Part shown: positions 53,740 through 63,900 of the stretch, piece by piece | How positions within the stretch are numbered: position 1 is the stretch's first letter | Layout of the letters: each line of letters begins with the position of its first letter | From: Proteobacteria bacterium 005FR1 | GTDB lineage: Bacteria > Pseudomonadota > Gammaproteobacteria > Pseudomonadales > Cellvibrionaceae | Direction: 5' to 3' | Assembly: GCA_026192395.1 (NCBI GenBank) | Contig: WACF01000001.1 | Coordinates: 1,732,212-1,796,211 of the forward strand | DNA length: 64,000 nt | Translations under genes and position numbers: made by a program | The notes under the pieces: generated by a model | The model's database searches: none | Told to the model about the DNA's origin: nothing | What the model saw: only the letters and a program-made list of their open reading frames with translations

Positions 53740-55464
53740 ATGCGAGCCACCCGCTATTTGATCGCCACCCTCAAAGAAACCCCCGCCGATGCGGAAGTGA
53801 TCAGCCATAAGTTGATGCTGCGGGCGGGCATGATTCGCAAACTGGCTTCCGGGCTCTACAACTGGCTGCCGCTGGGCCTGCGGGTTCTGCAGAAAGTTGA
53901 AAACATCGTCCGCGAGGAGATGAACAAGTCCGGCGCCCTGGAAGTGCTGATGCCGGTCGTGCAGCCCGCGGAACTGTGGGAGGAGTCAGGCCGCTGGGGA
54001 CAGTTCGGGCCGGAACTGCTGCGCATGCAGGACCGCCACGAGCGTCCTTTCTGCCTGGGGCCGACCCACGAGGAAGTGATCACCGAGATCGCCCGTAACG
54101 AGCTCAACAGCTACAAGCAGCTGCCGGTGAATTTCTATCAGATCCAGACCAAGTTCCGGGATGAACGCCGCCCCCGCTTTGGCGTCATGCGCGCCCGCGA
54201 ATTCCTGATGAAGGACGCCTATTCTTTTCACCTGACTCCGGAGAGCCTGATCGAAACCTACGATCTGATGCACCAGACCTACTGCAATATCTTCGATCGC
54301 ATCGGTCTGGAGTATCGCCCCGTACTGGCCGACACCGGGGCAATCGGCGGCACCGGATCTCACGAGTTCCACGTGCTCGCCGACAGCGGCGAAGACGCCA
54401 TCGCCTTCAGTTCGGAAAGCGATTACGCAGCTAACGTGGAAAAGGCCGAAGCCTTGGCGCCGGCGATTACGCCCGAACCCACCCAAGCGCAGGAAGAAGT
54501 GGCGACGCCCGGTCAGCATACGATCGAGGAAGTCAGCGGATTCTTGAAGGTGAAGGCTGATACGGTGGTGAAGACCCTGATTGTGCTCGGCGAGGCCGAT
54601 GACGAAGGCTATCAGGGCCTTGTTGCACTGGTACTTCGCGGCGATCACGAGCTGAATACCATCAAAGCCGAGAAACTTCCGGGTGTTGCCTCGCCACTGA
54701 CCTTCGCCTCGGAGGATCGGGTCAAGAAAGTGCTCGGCTGCGGGGTCGGCTCTATCGGCCCGGTGAGCCTTCCCATTCCCGCCATCGTGGATCGTAGCGC
54801 GGCCGCGCTCAGCGACTTCGTCTGCGGTGCAAACAAAGACGGATTCCACCTGAAAGGTGTGAACTGGGGCCGCGACGTGGAAGCGAGCCGCGTGGAAGAT
54901 ATCCGCAATGTGGTGGCGGGCGACCCCAGTCCCGACGGTAAGGGAGTTCTGGAAATCAAGCGCGGCATCGAGGTGGGTCATATCTTCCAGCTTGGCCAGA
55001 AGTATAGCGAAGCCATGAACGCCCGGGTTCTGGATGAAAACGGCAAGGAACAGGCCATGACCATGGGCTGTTATGGCATCGGGGTGTCGCGCATCGTTGC
55101 CGCTGCCATCGAGCAGAATCATGACGATCGCGGCATAATCTGGCCGGAGTCCATCGCCCCCTTCCAGGTGGCGCTGGTGCCCGTGAACATGCAGAAATCG
55201 CCCGCCGTCGCCGAAGAATGTGAGCGCCTGTACGAGCAGCTGCAGTCAGCCGGTTATGAGGTGCTGTTCATGGACGACCCCAAGGCGCGCCTCGGGGCGA
55301 CGCTGGCGGACATCGAACTGATGGGCATCCCGCACCGGATCGTCGTCGGCGATCGCGGCCTCGAAAAAGGCGTGGTGGAATACCAGCACCGCCGCGAAGG
55401 AGACAAGCAGGATGTGGCGCTTGGCGATTTGCTAGACTTGCTCGAGCGTTCTACCTCTGCCTGA
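53740..55464 (+). CDS. proS: Proline-tRNA ligase
   Basis: A 574-residue class II synthetase of the bacterial type with the INS editing domain (about 225-385) inserted between motifs 2 and 3 to clear Ala-tRNA-Pro. Motif 1 region [17 protein letters not shown], motif 2 [21 protein letters not shown] and motif 3 [10 protein letters not shown] are clear; the C-terminal anticodon domain ends [12 protein letters not shown]. Length is normal. Confidence 0.97.
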   Translation: MRATRYLIATLKETPADAEVISHKLMLRAGMIRKLASGLYNWLPLGLRVLQKVENIVREEMNKSGALEVLMPVVQPAELWEESGRWGQFGPELLRMQDRHERPFCLGPTHEEVITEIARNELNSYKQLPVNFYQIQTKFRDERRPRFGVMRAREFLMKDAYSFHLTPESLIETYDLMHQTYCNIFDRIGLEYRPVLADTGAIGGTGSHEFHVLADSGEDAIAFSSESDYAANVEKAEALAPAITPEPTQAQEEVATPGQHTIEEVSGFLKVKADTVVKTLIVLGEADDEGYQGLVALVLRGDHELNTIKAEKLPGVASPLTFASEDRVKKVLGCGVGSIGPVSLPIPAIVDRSAAALSDFVCGANKDGFHLKGVNWGRDVEASRVEDIRNVVAGDPSPDGKGVLEIKRGIEVGHIFQLGQKYSEAMNARVLDENGKEQAMTMGCYGIGVSRIVAAAIEQNHDDRGIIWPESIAPFQVALVPVNMQKSPAVAEECERLYEQLQSAGYEVLFMDDPKARLGATLADIELMGIPHRIVVGDRGLEKGVVEYQHRREGDKQDVALGDLLDLLERSTSA

Positions 55465-55497
55465 AAGTAGCGAAACGAACAATAAAACAAATCGACT

Positions 55498-56085
55498 ATG
55501 CCCAAACGCCTGGCCAGACTCGCCTCTCTTGTTGCTGCCCTCGGATTCCTGAGCGCAGGCAGCGGAGAGGCTTTTGCCAACAGCGCAGCTCCACCGGTGG
55601 ACGCCGAACTGAGGCAACTGCTGAAGGAGACAATCGCCAACAGCGACAGCTTCGTCGATCGCTTCGAAGCGGAGGTTTGGCTGATGAGCAAGTCAAACCG
55701 GTTGTCGAGATTTGTAAAAGATCCTGAAAAGCGACTGCATCTTCTGCGCAGTGTGCACCGCGCGGCCACTCAGGCGGGACTCCAGCCGGAAGTGGTACTG
55801 GCGGTCATTGAAGTGGAAAGCGCTTTTGATCGCTTCGCCATCTCGCGCGCGGGCGCTCAGGGGATCATGCAGGTGATGCCTTTCTGGAAACACGAGATCG
55901 GCCGTCCGGAAGATAACCTCATCGACCTTGAAACCAACCTGCGCTATGGCTGCACCATTCTCAAGTATTATCTCGACAAAGCCGAAGGCCGAATCGCCGA
56001 AGCCCTGGCCCGCTACAACGGCAGCTATGGGGAGTACTGGTATCCGGAGCGGGTGATGGTCGCCTGGCAGAAGAACTGGCGATAA
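55498..56085 (+). CDS. Lytic transglycosylase (SLT domain)
   Basis: A 195-residue exported enzyme (signal peptide ending GEAFA). The SLT domain (about 85-185) includes VLAVIEVESAFDRFAISRAGAQG with the catalytic Glu107 of the E-S motif, GIMQVMPFW and ALARYNGSYG. It cleaves peptidoglycan with formation of anhydromuramic acid. Starts 33 bp after proS; no clear Shine-Dalgarno is seen. Converges with avtA across a gap holding inverted copies of the GTCGCCA heptamer. Confidence 0.88.
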   Translation: MPKRLARLASLVAALGFLSAGSGEAFANSAAPPVDAELRQLLKETIANSDSFVDRFEAEVWLMSKSNRLSRFVKDPEKRLHLLRSVHRAATQAGLQPEVVLAVIEVESAFDRFAISRAGAQGIMQVMPFWKHEIGRPEDNLIDLETNLRYGCTILKYYLDKAEGRIAEALARYNGSYGEYWYPERVMVAWQKNWR

Positions 56086-56182
56086 GTCAGTCTCCAGTCC
56101 CAGTGCAGGATGCTGGCGCATCAGCGAAGAACCACGCGGGCATTGCTGATATATGGCGACTGGAAACTCGCACTGGCGACTC

Positions 56183-57436
56183 TTATCCTTCGTAGGCCTT
56201 TCTAACCTCCTCCGCAATGATCTCCAGACCACGCCGTACGACCTTGCCGTCCTGACAGTAGGTGATGCGGATGCATTCGTGCTTGTGCTGCCAATCTTCC
56301 TGCAAGCCAACAAAGAAGTTCTCTCCCGCGAGCACTAACACCTCCCGCATTTTCAACCGCTGATAGAGCTCCTTGCTGGTAATGGGCAGACCTTCGAACC
56401 ACAACCAGAGAAAGATCGCACCCTCTGCGTGGTGTATACGATAGGGCAGGCCCGCGAAACAATCGTGTGCCCACTGGGTGACCTGTCGCGCGGCGTTGAG
56501 GTAGAAGGGCTGAATGATGTCGTTGCTCAGTCGAAGAAGTTCGTTGTCACGAAGCATTTCCTTCGCAATGGTCGGCCCGAGATTGCCGCAAGCGAGACTG
56601 AGAATAGTGTTGGCTCGCACGAAAGCCTGAATGACGTCTTCGTTGGCCACTACGATGCCGGTGCGTGCTCCCGGCAAGCCCAACTTCGACAGGCTGAGGA
56701 CCAGAACAGTGTTGGGCGACCAGTAGGGCTTCGCCTCGGTGAAAATGATGTTCGGGAAGGGTGTTCCGTAAGCGCCGTCGATGATAAAGGGAATATCCTG
56801 CTCCTCTGCCAGTGCAGCAAGCCGCTCCACTTCGCCGTCGGTAAGCACATTGCCGGTAGGATTGGTCGGCCGCGATACGCACAGAAGTCCCGTTTCCGCG
56901 TCGAGTTTGAGCTTCTCGAAATCAACGTGATATTTGAAGCTGTTCTTGCCTGCGTATTCGATGTAGGGAATGGTCGCGCGGAAGAAGTCAGCAGAAAAGC
57001 CCACGTCTTCATAGCCCACGTATTCGGGAACAAGAGGCAGTTGAACGCGCTTGCATGACCCATCGTCATACTCACCAGCAAAAAGGTTGAACAACACCGA
57101 AAAGGCCGACTGGCTGCCATTGGCCACGGCGATATTCTTTGGACTCACCTTCCAGCCAAAACGGTTGGACAGTAGTAGTGCAATGCCCTCGAGAAACTCC
57201 GGATCGCCTTGCGGCGATTGATAAACGCCGAGCATCTTGTGCACTTTATTCCCGTCGGCAAGCACATGATGCAATGCGTTTTGAAAAATTGCCTCCGCAG
57301 CCGGAATGCGAGCCGGGTTGCCGCCGCCCATGAAAAGCAGATTCGGGTTGACCGACAGCGCCTCGCCAAGATCGTCCATTAGCGACACCGTCGCGGATTC
57401 GCCGCAGAATTTGTTGCCGAACCTGGATAGCTGCAT
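56183..57436 (-). CDS. avtA: Valine-pyruvate aminotransferase
   Basis: A 417-residue fold-type I PLP aminotransferase. VLSLSKLGLPGARTGIVVAN carries the PLP Lys (Lys251) and is close to AvtA; NLLFMGGGNPARIPAAE at the N-terminus and the end AGENFFVGLQEDWQHKHECIRITYC also match AvtA. It interconverts valine and alanine with their 2-oxo acids. Upstream is a triple 16-bp repeat that may be regulatory. Confidence 0.9.
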   Translation of the reverse strand: MQLSRFGNKFCGESATVSLMDDLGEALSVNPNLLFMGGGNPARIPAAEAIFQNALHHVLADGNKVHKMLGVYQSPQGDPEFLEGIALLLSNRFGWKVSPKNIAVANGSQSAFSVLFNLFAGEYDDGSCKRVQLPLVPEYVGYEDVGFSADFFRATIPYIEYAGKNSFKYHVDFEKLKLDAETGLLCVSRPTNPTGNVLTDGEVERLAALAEEQDIPFIIDGAYGTPFPNIIFTEAKPYWSPNTVLVLSLSKLGLPGARTGIVVANEDVIQAFVRANTILSLACGNLGPTIAKEMLRDNELLRLSNDIIQPFYLNAARQVTQWAHDCFAGLPYRIHHAEGAIFLWLWFEGLPITSKELYQRLKMREVLVLAGENFFVGLQEDWQHKHECIRITYCQDGKVVRRGLEIIAEEVRKAYEG

Positions 57437-57442
57437 ATCGGA

Positions 57443-57490
57443 ACCTAAGTAGTTGATGACCTAAGTAGTTGATGACCTAAGTAGTTGATT
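57443..57490 (-). repeat. Three 16-bp tandem repeats upstream of avtA
   Basis: ACCTAAGTAGTTGATG repeated three times without gap (57443-57458, 57459-57474, 57475-57490; last base differs). It begins seven bases before the avtA ATG and is likely in its leader or promoter. The remainder of the 57491-57868 gap shows nothing further. Confidence 0.92.
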
Positions 57491-57868
57491 TACCTAGAGT
57501 GCTTAGCACGCTAATTGCATCGCTGGCGTTGCAATTTGCCAAGAGGGAATTAAAATGCGCCGTCTTGAGGGGGGATGTCACAACAACCCTCATGTCCGCA
57601 AAATTCTATCATGTTGCCACCGGTACATTGTTGATTCAGACAACGGCCGCGCACATTCATCCGGGGGTTTGCAGCAGCGAGCTTCCGTCAAATGGGACTC
57701 GAGCGCCCCCGCGCCGGTACCGTCCAGATATGTCACACCGGTACCGCAGCGGGATCGGCAGTTTCAACAGTCTGCCAGACGCAGCTGGACCGCAAGGCGT
57801 CCGAGATCTCCACACCTGCAATGCAGGCATGCGCATGGCCGTTCAAATCAGACGAGGATAGTAGAGTT

Positions 57869-58813
57869 ATGCAGTTGATTGACGATTACTACCCGACGCG
57901 ACTTGAAGAGCCAAAGGAACGCTTCGAGAGACTGGACCCCATCGTTTACTCCGAGGGCGCGCAGCAGCGCAGTGGACCTCTGAGCGAGGCGCAACTTCGG
58001 GAGTACGAAGAAAAGGGCTTCCTGGTTTTCGATTCCTTTTTCTCCGAGCAGGAAACCCAGGAGTTTCTTCGCGACATGGAGGGCTACAGCAAGGATGCGG
58101 AGCTTAAGAAACTCGAGCAGGTGATCACCGAGCCGACGGGGCGCGATATTCGCTCGATATTCGGAGTACACAAAATTTCGGAGCGATTTGACAGACTAAC
58201 GCGCAATCAACAGCTGCTGGACATAGCCGCGCAGCTGTTGGGCAGTGATGTGTATATTCACCAGTCGCGCATGAATGTAAAACCCGGCTTCACAGGTACC
58301 GGTTTCAACTGGCATTCAGATTTTGAAACCTGGCATAGCGAAGATGGCATGCCGCGCATGCGCTGCTTCAGTCTGTCCATATTGCTGACCGAAAACAATG
58401 AGTTCAACGGTCCACTACAACTTGTACCCGGATCGCACAAGTGGTTCATCCCGACCCAGGGCTCGACGCCGACGGATAACTGGAAGGAATCGCTGAAGGT
58501 GCAGACGCTGGGAGTTCCCGCCAAGGAAGATTTATTTGCGATGACTCGCGCTGGCGGTATCGAAGCGCCGAAAGGACCGCCGGGCACACTGGTGTTGTTC
58601 GAGTGCAACACCTTGCATTGTTCCGGCAACAACCTGTCACCATGGCCACGCAGCAACCTGTTCTTTGTCTACAACAGTGTCGAGAACCGACTGCATGCGC
58701 CCTATTGCGGTACCAGACCGCGCCCGGAGTTTATCGCCACCCGTGCACACCAGGGCTGGGAAGGGCTCGGAGCCAAACTCCCGGGAAAAGTGCAGAGAAC
58801 AGCCTTCGGCTGA
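57869..58813 (+). CDS. ectD: Ectoine hydroxylase
   Basis: A 314-residue non-haem Fe(II)/2-oxoglutarate dioxygenase converting ectoine to 5-hydroxyectoine. The EctD signature GFNWHSDFETWHSEDGMP holds His149 and Asp151; His250 in NTLHCSGN is the third iron ligand. VYIHQSRMNVKPGF and NGPLQLVPGSHKWF also match EctD. Start at 57869 opens MQLIDDYYPTRLEEP as in EctD homologues. No ectA, ectB or ectC gene is found within the window. Confidence 0.93.
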   Translation: MQLIDDYYPTRLEEPKERFERLDPIVYSEGAQQRSGPLSEAQLREYEEKGFLVFDSFFSEQETQEFLRDMEGYSKDAELKKLEQVITEPTGRDIRSIFGVHKISERFDRLTRNQQLLDIAAQLLGSDVYIHQSRMNVKPGFTGTGFNWHSDFETWHSEDGMPRMRCFSLSILLTENNEFNGPLQLVPGSHKWFIPTQGSTPTDNWKESLKVQTLGVPAKEDLFAMTRAGGIEAPKGPPGTLVLFECNTLHCSGNNLSPWPRSNLFFVYNSVENRLHAPYCGTRPRPEFIATRAHQGWEGLGAKLPGKVQRTAFG

Positions 58814-58892
58814 TGTTGCTTTGCCGACTCGCCGGGTATCAGTTCGCCATGATACCTGCACTGATATCCGGGCGAGGGAGTTCAGAGGATAT

Positions 58893-61800
58893 TCACGAGC
58901 TACTGGCTCGGGCCACAAAATCCAGTAACACGTCGAGATCGACGGGCTTTACGAAATGCGCATCGAAGCCGGCGGCGTGAGCCCGCTCACGGTCGCTCGG
59001 CTGACCATAACCCGTGAGCGCCGCCAAAACGGCGGACGCCGTGCGAGGCTGATCACGAAGCCTGCGGGCCACTTCATAGCCGTCCATTTCCGGCAGGCCA
59101 ATGTCCAGCAAGATGACATCTGGCTGGAAGGCGGGCGCCATCGCCAGAGCTGCAGGACCGCTATGCACTCTCTCTACCCGGTGTCCGGCATGCTCCAGCA
59201 ACAGGCTCAGTGTCTCAGCAATTTCCGGGTTGTCGTCCACCACCAGAATGCGGCGACTCTCGGACTTGGCAGACGGCATCGCTGTGGTATTCGGCAAGGC
59301 ATGCTCGCTTGGCGAAGCGGGTAAACGCACGACAAAGCTCGCGCCCTTGCCCGGCCCCTCGCTGTGCGCCTCTATTTGCCCCGCATGTAATTCCACCAGC
59401 TTCTTGGCGATGGTCAGACCGATGCCGAGGCCGCCTTCGGAGCGGGCCAGTCCTCGTTCGGCCTGACCAAACAGATCGAATATACGTTCCAGTACTTCCC
59501 GATTCATCCCGATACCGGTGTCGGCCACGCGAATTTCCACCTCACCTTCCAGCTGTCGCAGGTGCAGGCTGATTTCCCCTTGCGGGTCGGTGTACTTGGC
59601 TGCGTTGGTAAGCAGATTGACCAAAATCTGCTCCAGTCGGACAGGATCACCCATGAGCGTCGGCGAGCGCTCGGGGAAGTCCACGGAAAGCCTGTGCTGC
59701 TTCTCCTGCATCAGCGATTGCACACTTTCCAATGCTTGCGTGGCGATTGCCGTCACGTCCACCGGTTGCTTAGACAGTTCTACAAGGCCGCGCGTGATCC
59801 TGGACACATCCAGCAAATCAGCCACCAGACCACGCAGCATGCTGGTTTGCCGGCTCAGCACTTGCACGAATCTCTGCTGACTTTGAGGCTGCTCCTCGAG
59901 CAGTCGCACGGTGTTGCCGATGACCGCCAGCGGATTGCGCAATTCGTGGGCGAGCATGGCGAGGAACTCGTCCTTTCGACGATCGCTTTCCCGTAATGCC
60001 AGATCAGAATAGGCCCGTCGCAGGGCGGCCCAGGTCCTGTCGGTAACGTCGCGCACGAAGCTGGCTTCGTCATCCACAAAGGCACGCGGCTCACGAAACT
60101 GGACATAAAAGATCGCCACCAACTGGTCATCCGCGACGAGCGGGATGTCCATCAGCGATCTCACGCTAAGTGCGGCAAAATTCTTCCGGCAGGATTCATC
60201 CGCTCGCGGATCGCGGCTCAAGTCCTCGAGTAGCACCGGCTCGCCGATCTGGAGCGCCTCACGGAAACCGCCCCAGAAGTCGTCCAGACGCCACTTACCC
60301 GCTGTGCTCACCACGCTGCCGTCGGTCCAGTCGCGAGTGACTTCGAGCCACTCACAGTTCTTGTCGACGGTCCCGTAGCCCGCTCGCAACGCATTGAGGG
60401 TGCTTCCCACGATGGCCGCTGCGGTGCCCATGATCTCCACTGGTGAAGACAGCACGCGCAAGCGGTCGCCAAGCTCAAGCAGTGCACTTTGCTGAGCCCG
60501 GGCGCGCACCCGGTCAGTAACATCACGGAAATAAACAGTGAGTCCACCATCATCGGTGGGGAAAACGCTGAGCTCCACCCAACGCCCGGTCACCGGCGAA
60601 AGGGTTTCGAAGCGAATCGTCCTTCGTTCGCTGAGCGCTTGCTGTTGTTTCAGCATAACCTCGTGGCCGCGCACGGCCGGCAATACATCCCAATACTTGC
60701 GGCCCAGCATTTCCTCTTTGGGGATGCCAAGGTAGGCTTCGGTTTGCGCGTTTACATAGGTGAACCGACGCTCGGCATCGAGTGCATAGAAGCAGTCGCC
60801 AATACTTTCCAGAATTCTGGTGTTGTGCTGCAGCGCATCTCGCAGGGCGATTTCGGCTCGCGCGCGCTCGACAGCGGCCCAGGTGCGGTCCGCTGTTTCC
60901 TCCATCAGCTTTATCTCGCGCCGGGTCCAGTCCCGCGACGTGGACTGATGGGCGATAAAGATCGCCACGACGCGACCCTCCTTGACCAGCGGGATACTCA
61001 CGTAGGCACCGATCATGATGCCCAGCGTAACCTCCCGCTCTTTCGCACTCAGGCGAGGATCACTGGCCACATCGCTGACGACGAAGGTTCTGCCTGTGAG
61101 CATTTCGCTTTTGGCAGTGGGCCCGTAATCGGCGACCCGGTGACGACCCGCAATGCTCGGTACATCCTTGCGGTAATCATCAAAGACCAGGGCGTACTGT
61201 CCGTCCGGGGTCAGCTCGGCGTAGAGCACGCGGCTCGCGGACAGCTGTTCGCCCAACATGCGCGAGGCACAACGGAGAATTTCACCGGGCTTTTCCAGGG
61301 GCCGTAAAGCATCGGCCAACTTCACGCGGAAGCTGTCGGCACTCGCCAGGTGCTGCTGCAGCTCTTCGTTGTATTTGCGTTGGCTGATGTCGCTGAAGAG
61401 TACCGCCACGCGGCCGAGAGCTGGCTCATCGATGCGGAAGGCATAAACGTCGAACCACCGATCTTCCAGCGCCGCCGCCGGCATCTGGAAGCGCGTTGGC
61501 TCGCCAGTCTTGGCAACTCGGCCATAGATCTCGAACCAGTAATCCTCCATGTCGGGGGCGAGCGACCGCATCCTTCGGCCCACCGCATTTCTCAGGCCGG
61601 TATGCCGCTCGAAGGCCGGATTCACGTCCAGGTAGCGATAGTCGACAGCTCTGTCGTGTTCATTGAAGAGCATCTCGACAATGCAAAAGCCTTCGTCAAT
61701 CGCATCGAACAGGAAGCGATACCGGGCCTCGCTCTTTTCAAGCGCGCGCATTGCCTCCCGTCGTTCGGTGATGTCGTTTGCGGTGCCGATCCACTCGGTG

Positions 61801-62648
61801 ATATCGGCTTCGGAATCGAGCAATGGGACTGCGCGGGAGCACGTCCAGCTGAATTCGCCATCGGCTCGGCGAACGCGATGTTCCAGCTCAAAGGTGGACT
61901 TGTTGCGGATGGCCTCGTGGACCGCTGCCATCATCGCAGCGTGATCATCGGGGTGGATGTATTGCGACAGCCACGACCGGTTCGGGCGGGTGGTATCGGC
62001 CACAGTGCCACGGCCGTCCAGGGCCCGCATTTCCTGCCAGTCGGCGGACATCCGATAAACGACGTCGTTGGTAGCCGTGGCGAGCGCACGGAAGCGGGCT
62101 TCGCTTTCACTGCTCCGCCGCTCAGCGTCGGCGCGCATACTGGCTCCGGTAGTCTCGGAGACGGTGACGAGGACGCCAGCGATTTGGGTCAGGTCATCAA
62201 AAAGCGGGCTGAACGAGACATTGAAGAAAGCTTCTTCCAGACTGCCGTGCCGATTGGTCGGCAGCCGCTGGCTTTCGAGGCTGAAGCTCGCGCCTTCCTG
62301 TAAGACGCGCTCATAGAGATATGCATCGAATTCGAGACTTTCGGGGCAGTATTCGCGAGCTGGCTGGCCGAGACCGGCAGGATGCCTGTCTCCCATTATC
62401 CATCGGTAAGCGTCATTGTAGATTTGAACGAGCTCGGGGCCCCACAAGAGCGCCATCGGAACCGGCGAGTTAAGCACCAGGCCGGCCGTCGAGCAGAGAC
62501 TCGCATCCCAGGCCCGCAAGGATCCCAGCGGCGTTCGCGACCAGTCTTTTTCACGACAAAGCCGGGCCACCTCGCTTTGGCCAGGAAAAGCCCGCTCCGA
62601 AATCTCTCTGGCTGTCGGTTGCGCTTCGATCTCTCGGTACTGACTCAC
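58893..62648 (-). CDS. Very large PAS/GAF hybrid histidine kinase
   Basis: A 1251-residue cytosolic kinase without membrane segments. Order read from the sequence: PAS-like (about 30-170), PAS (182-298), PAS (308-426), GAF (445-600), PAS (605-715), GAF (725-875), HisKA with AHELRNP (His901), ATPase with NLLTNAAKY, DTGIGM (1043-1048) and GGLGIGL, and a receiver (1132-1248) with phospho-acceptor Asp1182 and Lys1234-type KPVD. The start codon is GTG with a weak ribosome site, so the exact N-terminus is uncertain. The kinase core is close to that of the 24915-27770 protein. Signal unknown. Confidence 0.87.
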   Translation of the reverse strand: MSQYREIEAQPTAREISERAFPGQSEVARLCREKDWSRTPLGSLRAWDASLCSTAGLVLNSPVPMALLWGPELVQIYNDAYRWIMGDRHPAGLGQPAREYCPESLEFDAYLYERVLQEGASFSLESQRLPTNRHGSLEEAFFNVSFSPLFDDLTQIAGVLVTVSETTGASMRADAERRSSESEARFRALATATNDVVYRMSADWQEMRALDGRGTVADTTRPNRSWLSQYIHPDDHAAMMAAVHEAIRNKSTFELEHRVRRADGEFSWTCSRAVPLLDSEADITEWIGTANDITERREAMRALEKSEARYRFLFDAIDEGFCIVEMLFNEHDRAVDYRYLDVNPAFERHTGLRNAVGRRMRSLAPDMEDYWFEIYGRVAKTGEPTRFQMPAAALEDRWFDVYAFRIDEPALGRVAVLFSDISQRKYNEELQQHLASADSFRVKLADALRPLEKPGEILRCASRMLGEQLSASRVLYAELTPDGQYALVFDDYRKDVPSIAGRHRVADYGPTAKSEMLTGRTFVVSDVASDPRLSAKEREVTLGIMIGAYVSIPLVKEGRVVAIFIAHQSTSRDWTRREIKLMEETADRTWAAVERARAEIALRDALQHNTRILESIGDCFYALDAERRFTYVNAQTEAYLGIPKEEMLGRKYWDVLPAVRGHEVMLKQQQALSERRTIRFETLSPVTGRWVELSVFPTDDGGLTVYFRDVTDRVRARAQQSALLELGDRLRVLSSPVEIMGTAAAIVGSTLNALRAGYGTVDKNCEWLEVTRDWTDGSVVSTAGKWRLDDFWGGFREALQIGEPVLLEDLSRDPRADESCRKNFAALSVRSLMDIPLVADDQLVAIFYVQFREPRAFVDDEASFVRDVTDRTWAALRRAYSDLALRESDRRKDEFLAMLAHELRNPLAVIGNTVRLLEEQPQSQQRFVQVLSRQTSMLRGLVADLLDVSRITRGLVELSKQPVDVTAIATQALESVQSLMQEKQHRLSVDFPERSPTLMGDPVRLEQILVNLLTNAAKYTDPQGEISLHLRQLEGEVEIRVADTGIGMNREVLERIFDLFGQAERGLARSEGGLGIGLTIAKKLVELHAGQIEAHSEGPGKGASFVVRLPASPSEHALPNTTAMPSAKSESRRILVVDDNPEIAETLSLLLEHAGHRVERVHSGPAALAMAPAFQPDVILLDIGLPEMDGYEVARRLRDQPRTASAVLAALTGYGQPSDRERAHAAGFDAHFVKPVDLDVLLDFVARASSS

Positions 62649-62870
62649 GTCGATTCAGATGCTCCCACCACGACAACTTATGACACTGCCCGAAAACGTG
62701 TACGACTTTTCCGCTCGAAATGGACTCTGCAATAACGTTGAGGAAAACGCAAATGAAACCCCAGCCGGCTCTGTCTCTAAGAACAGTTCTGGCACCCTAG
62801 ACATCATTGGCGTGAAAAAATTCGTCGGCGGCTCGCAGATCTGCCGGCAAACTGGAACATTGCCGCGGCG

Positions 62871-63530
62871 CTACTGAGTGTGGCGCGCTCTCAGCGGTGT
62901 ACTTCTTTCAACCGTCTCCGGCGAAGGTGAGGTGTGCCAAAGGCGGTCCATGAAGCGATTACTCACGCCGAACCAGTAGCTATCGTTGTGAAAGTGGTGG
63001 CGCAAGTGGTCCTGCAAGGTTCTCTGCAACGGCCCCCAAGAGGGTTGCCAGGCCGCGTGGGCTGCATAGTGCATCCATTCATAGACCGTAAGCGAGGTCC
63101 AGTAACCCGCCAGATACCACAAACTCTCGGGCAGATAGCCGATCGCGTAGGCAATCGCAGGCACAATGATCAGGTTCGGCAGGGTCACCCACTCGGGCAA
63201 AAATAGCAGCCCCGGGTCCGTCGGTCTTTCATGGTGCGCATAGTGAAGACGCCGGACCAGGGAATGCAGGCGTTGGTTCTCGGGTACGGGCATGTGCAGG
63301 AAATAACGATGCACAGGAATTTCGATCAGATACCAGACGCAGAACCCCACAACAGCGACCAGGGGCGCCCACACGTCCCGGTTACCCCAGATGGATACCG
63401 CTGACCAGAGCCCAAGGAGAACCAGAAGCGTCACCCTCGCTTCCCTGCACTGGAGAAATCCCTGGCTTACCTGAGTGGCGCTGTGGGCACGGGGAATGTT
63501 TCGCTGCTGCTGTTTGGCTTGCGAGCCCAC
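62871..63530 (-). CDS. Fatty acid hydroxylase superfamily membrane enzyme
   Basis: A 219-residue di-iron membrane protein of the fatty acid hydroxylase/sterol desaturase superfamily. Histidine clusters: HRYFLH (about 74-79), HYAHH (96-100), HYAAH (154-158) and DHLRHHFHND (174-183), with hydrophobic helices between. The GTG at 63530 is chosen because GGAGGT lies six bases upstream; a longer frame from 63881 would run through terminator hairpins and part of the tRNA-Leu repeat. It may hydroxylate fatty acids or carotenoids. Confidence 0.82.
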   Translation of the reverse strand: MGSQAKQQQRNIPRAHSATQVSQGFLQCREARVTLLVLLGLWSAVSIWGNRDVWAPLVAVVGFCVWYLIEIPVHRYFLHMPVPENQRLHSLVRRLHYAHHERPTDPGLLFLPEWVTLPNLIIVPAIAYAIGYLPESLWYLAGYWTSLTVYEWMHYAAHAAWQPSWGPLQRTLQDHLRHHFHNDSYWFGVSNRFMDRLWHTSPSPETVERSTPLRARHTQ

Positions 63531-63715
63531 AGACTGACCTCCGCTAATCAGAACCAGAAGCGAATATACGCCGTTTTCGCACAGGGGAGCCAATCGAGAT
63601 CTGACTGGCCGTCCGAGGTCACCCCCGGACCCCAGTTGTTCCAAAGAAAACCCGCGGAAGGAAGGAGCCTGATGGACCAGGCGAATCAACCCCGGACGCA
63701 GTCCGGGCTTGGAAT

Positions 63716-63742
63716 AAAAAAGGCACTCCGCCGGAGTGCCTT
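63716..63742 (-). terminator. Duplicated tRNA terminator, copy 1
   Basis: AAGGCACTCC-GCC-GGAGTGCCTT followed on the minus strand by TTTTTATT. An orphan copy between tRNA-Leu and the hydroxylase gene. Confidence 0.85.
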
Positions 63743-63864
63743 CATAAGTATGGTGCCCACTAATTCGCCGGGAGCGAATTAGGACAGCGACGCAGGAGCT
63801 GCCCCGAAGGGGTGAGCCCCACGGACGGGGCGAATCAACCCCGGACGCAGTCCGGGCTTGGAAT

Positions 63865-63892
63865 AAAAAAAGGCACTCCACTGGAGTGCCTT
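63865..63892 (-). terminator. Terminator of tRNA-Leu
   Basis: AAGGCACTCC-ACT-GGAGTGCCTT with a T-run on the minus strand, just after the tRNA-Leu 3' end. Confidence 0.88.
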
Positions 63893-63900
63893 CATAAGTA

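Noticed and set aside
63531..63881. N-terminal extension of the fatty acid hydroxylase to 63881
   Set aside because: It would translate through two hairpins, a terminator and part of the tRNA-Leu repeat, and the encoded sequence lacks any conserved feature. The GTG at 63530 has a perfect ribosome-binding site.
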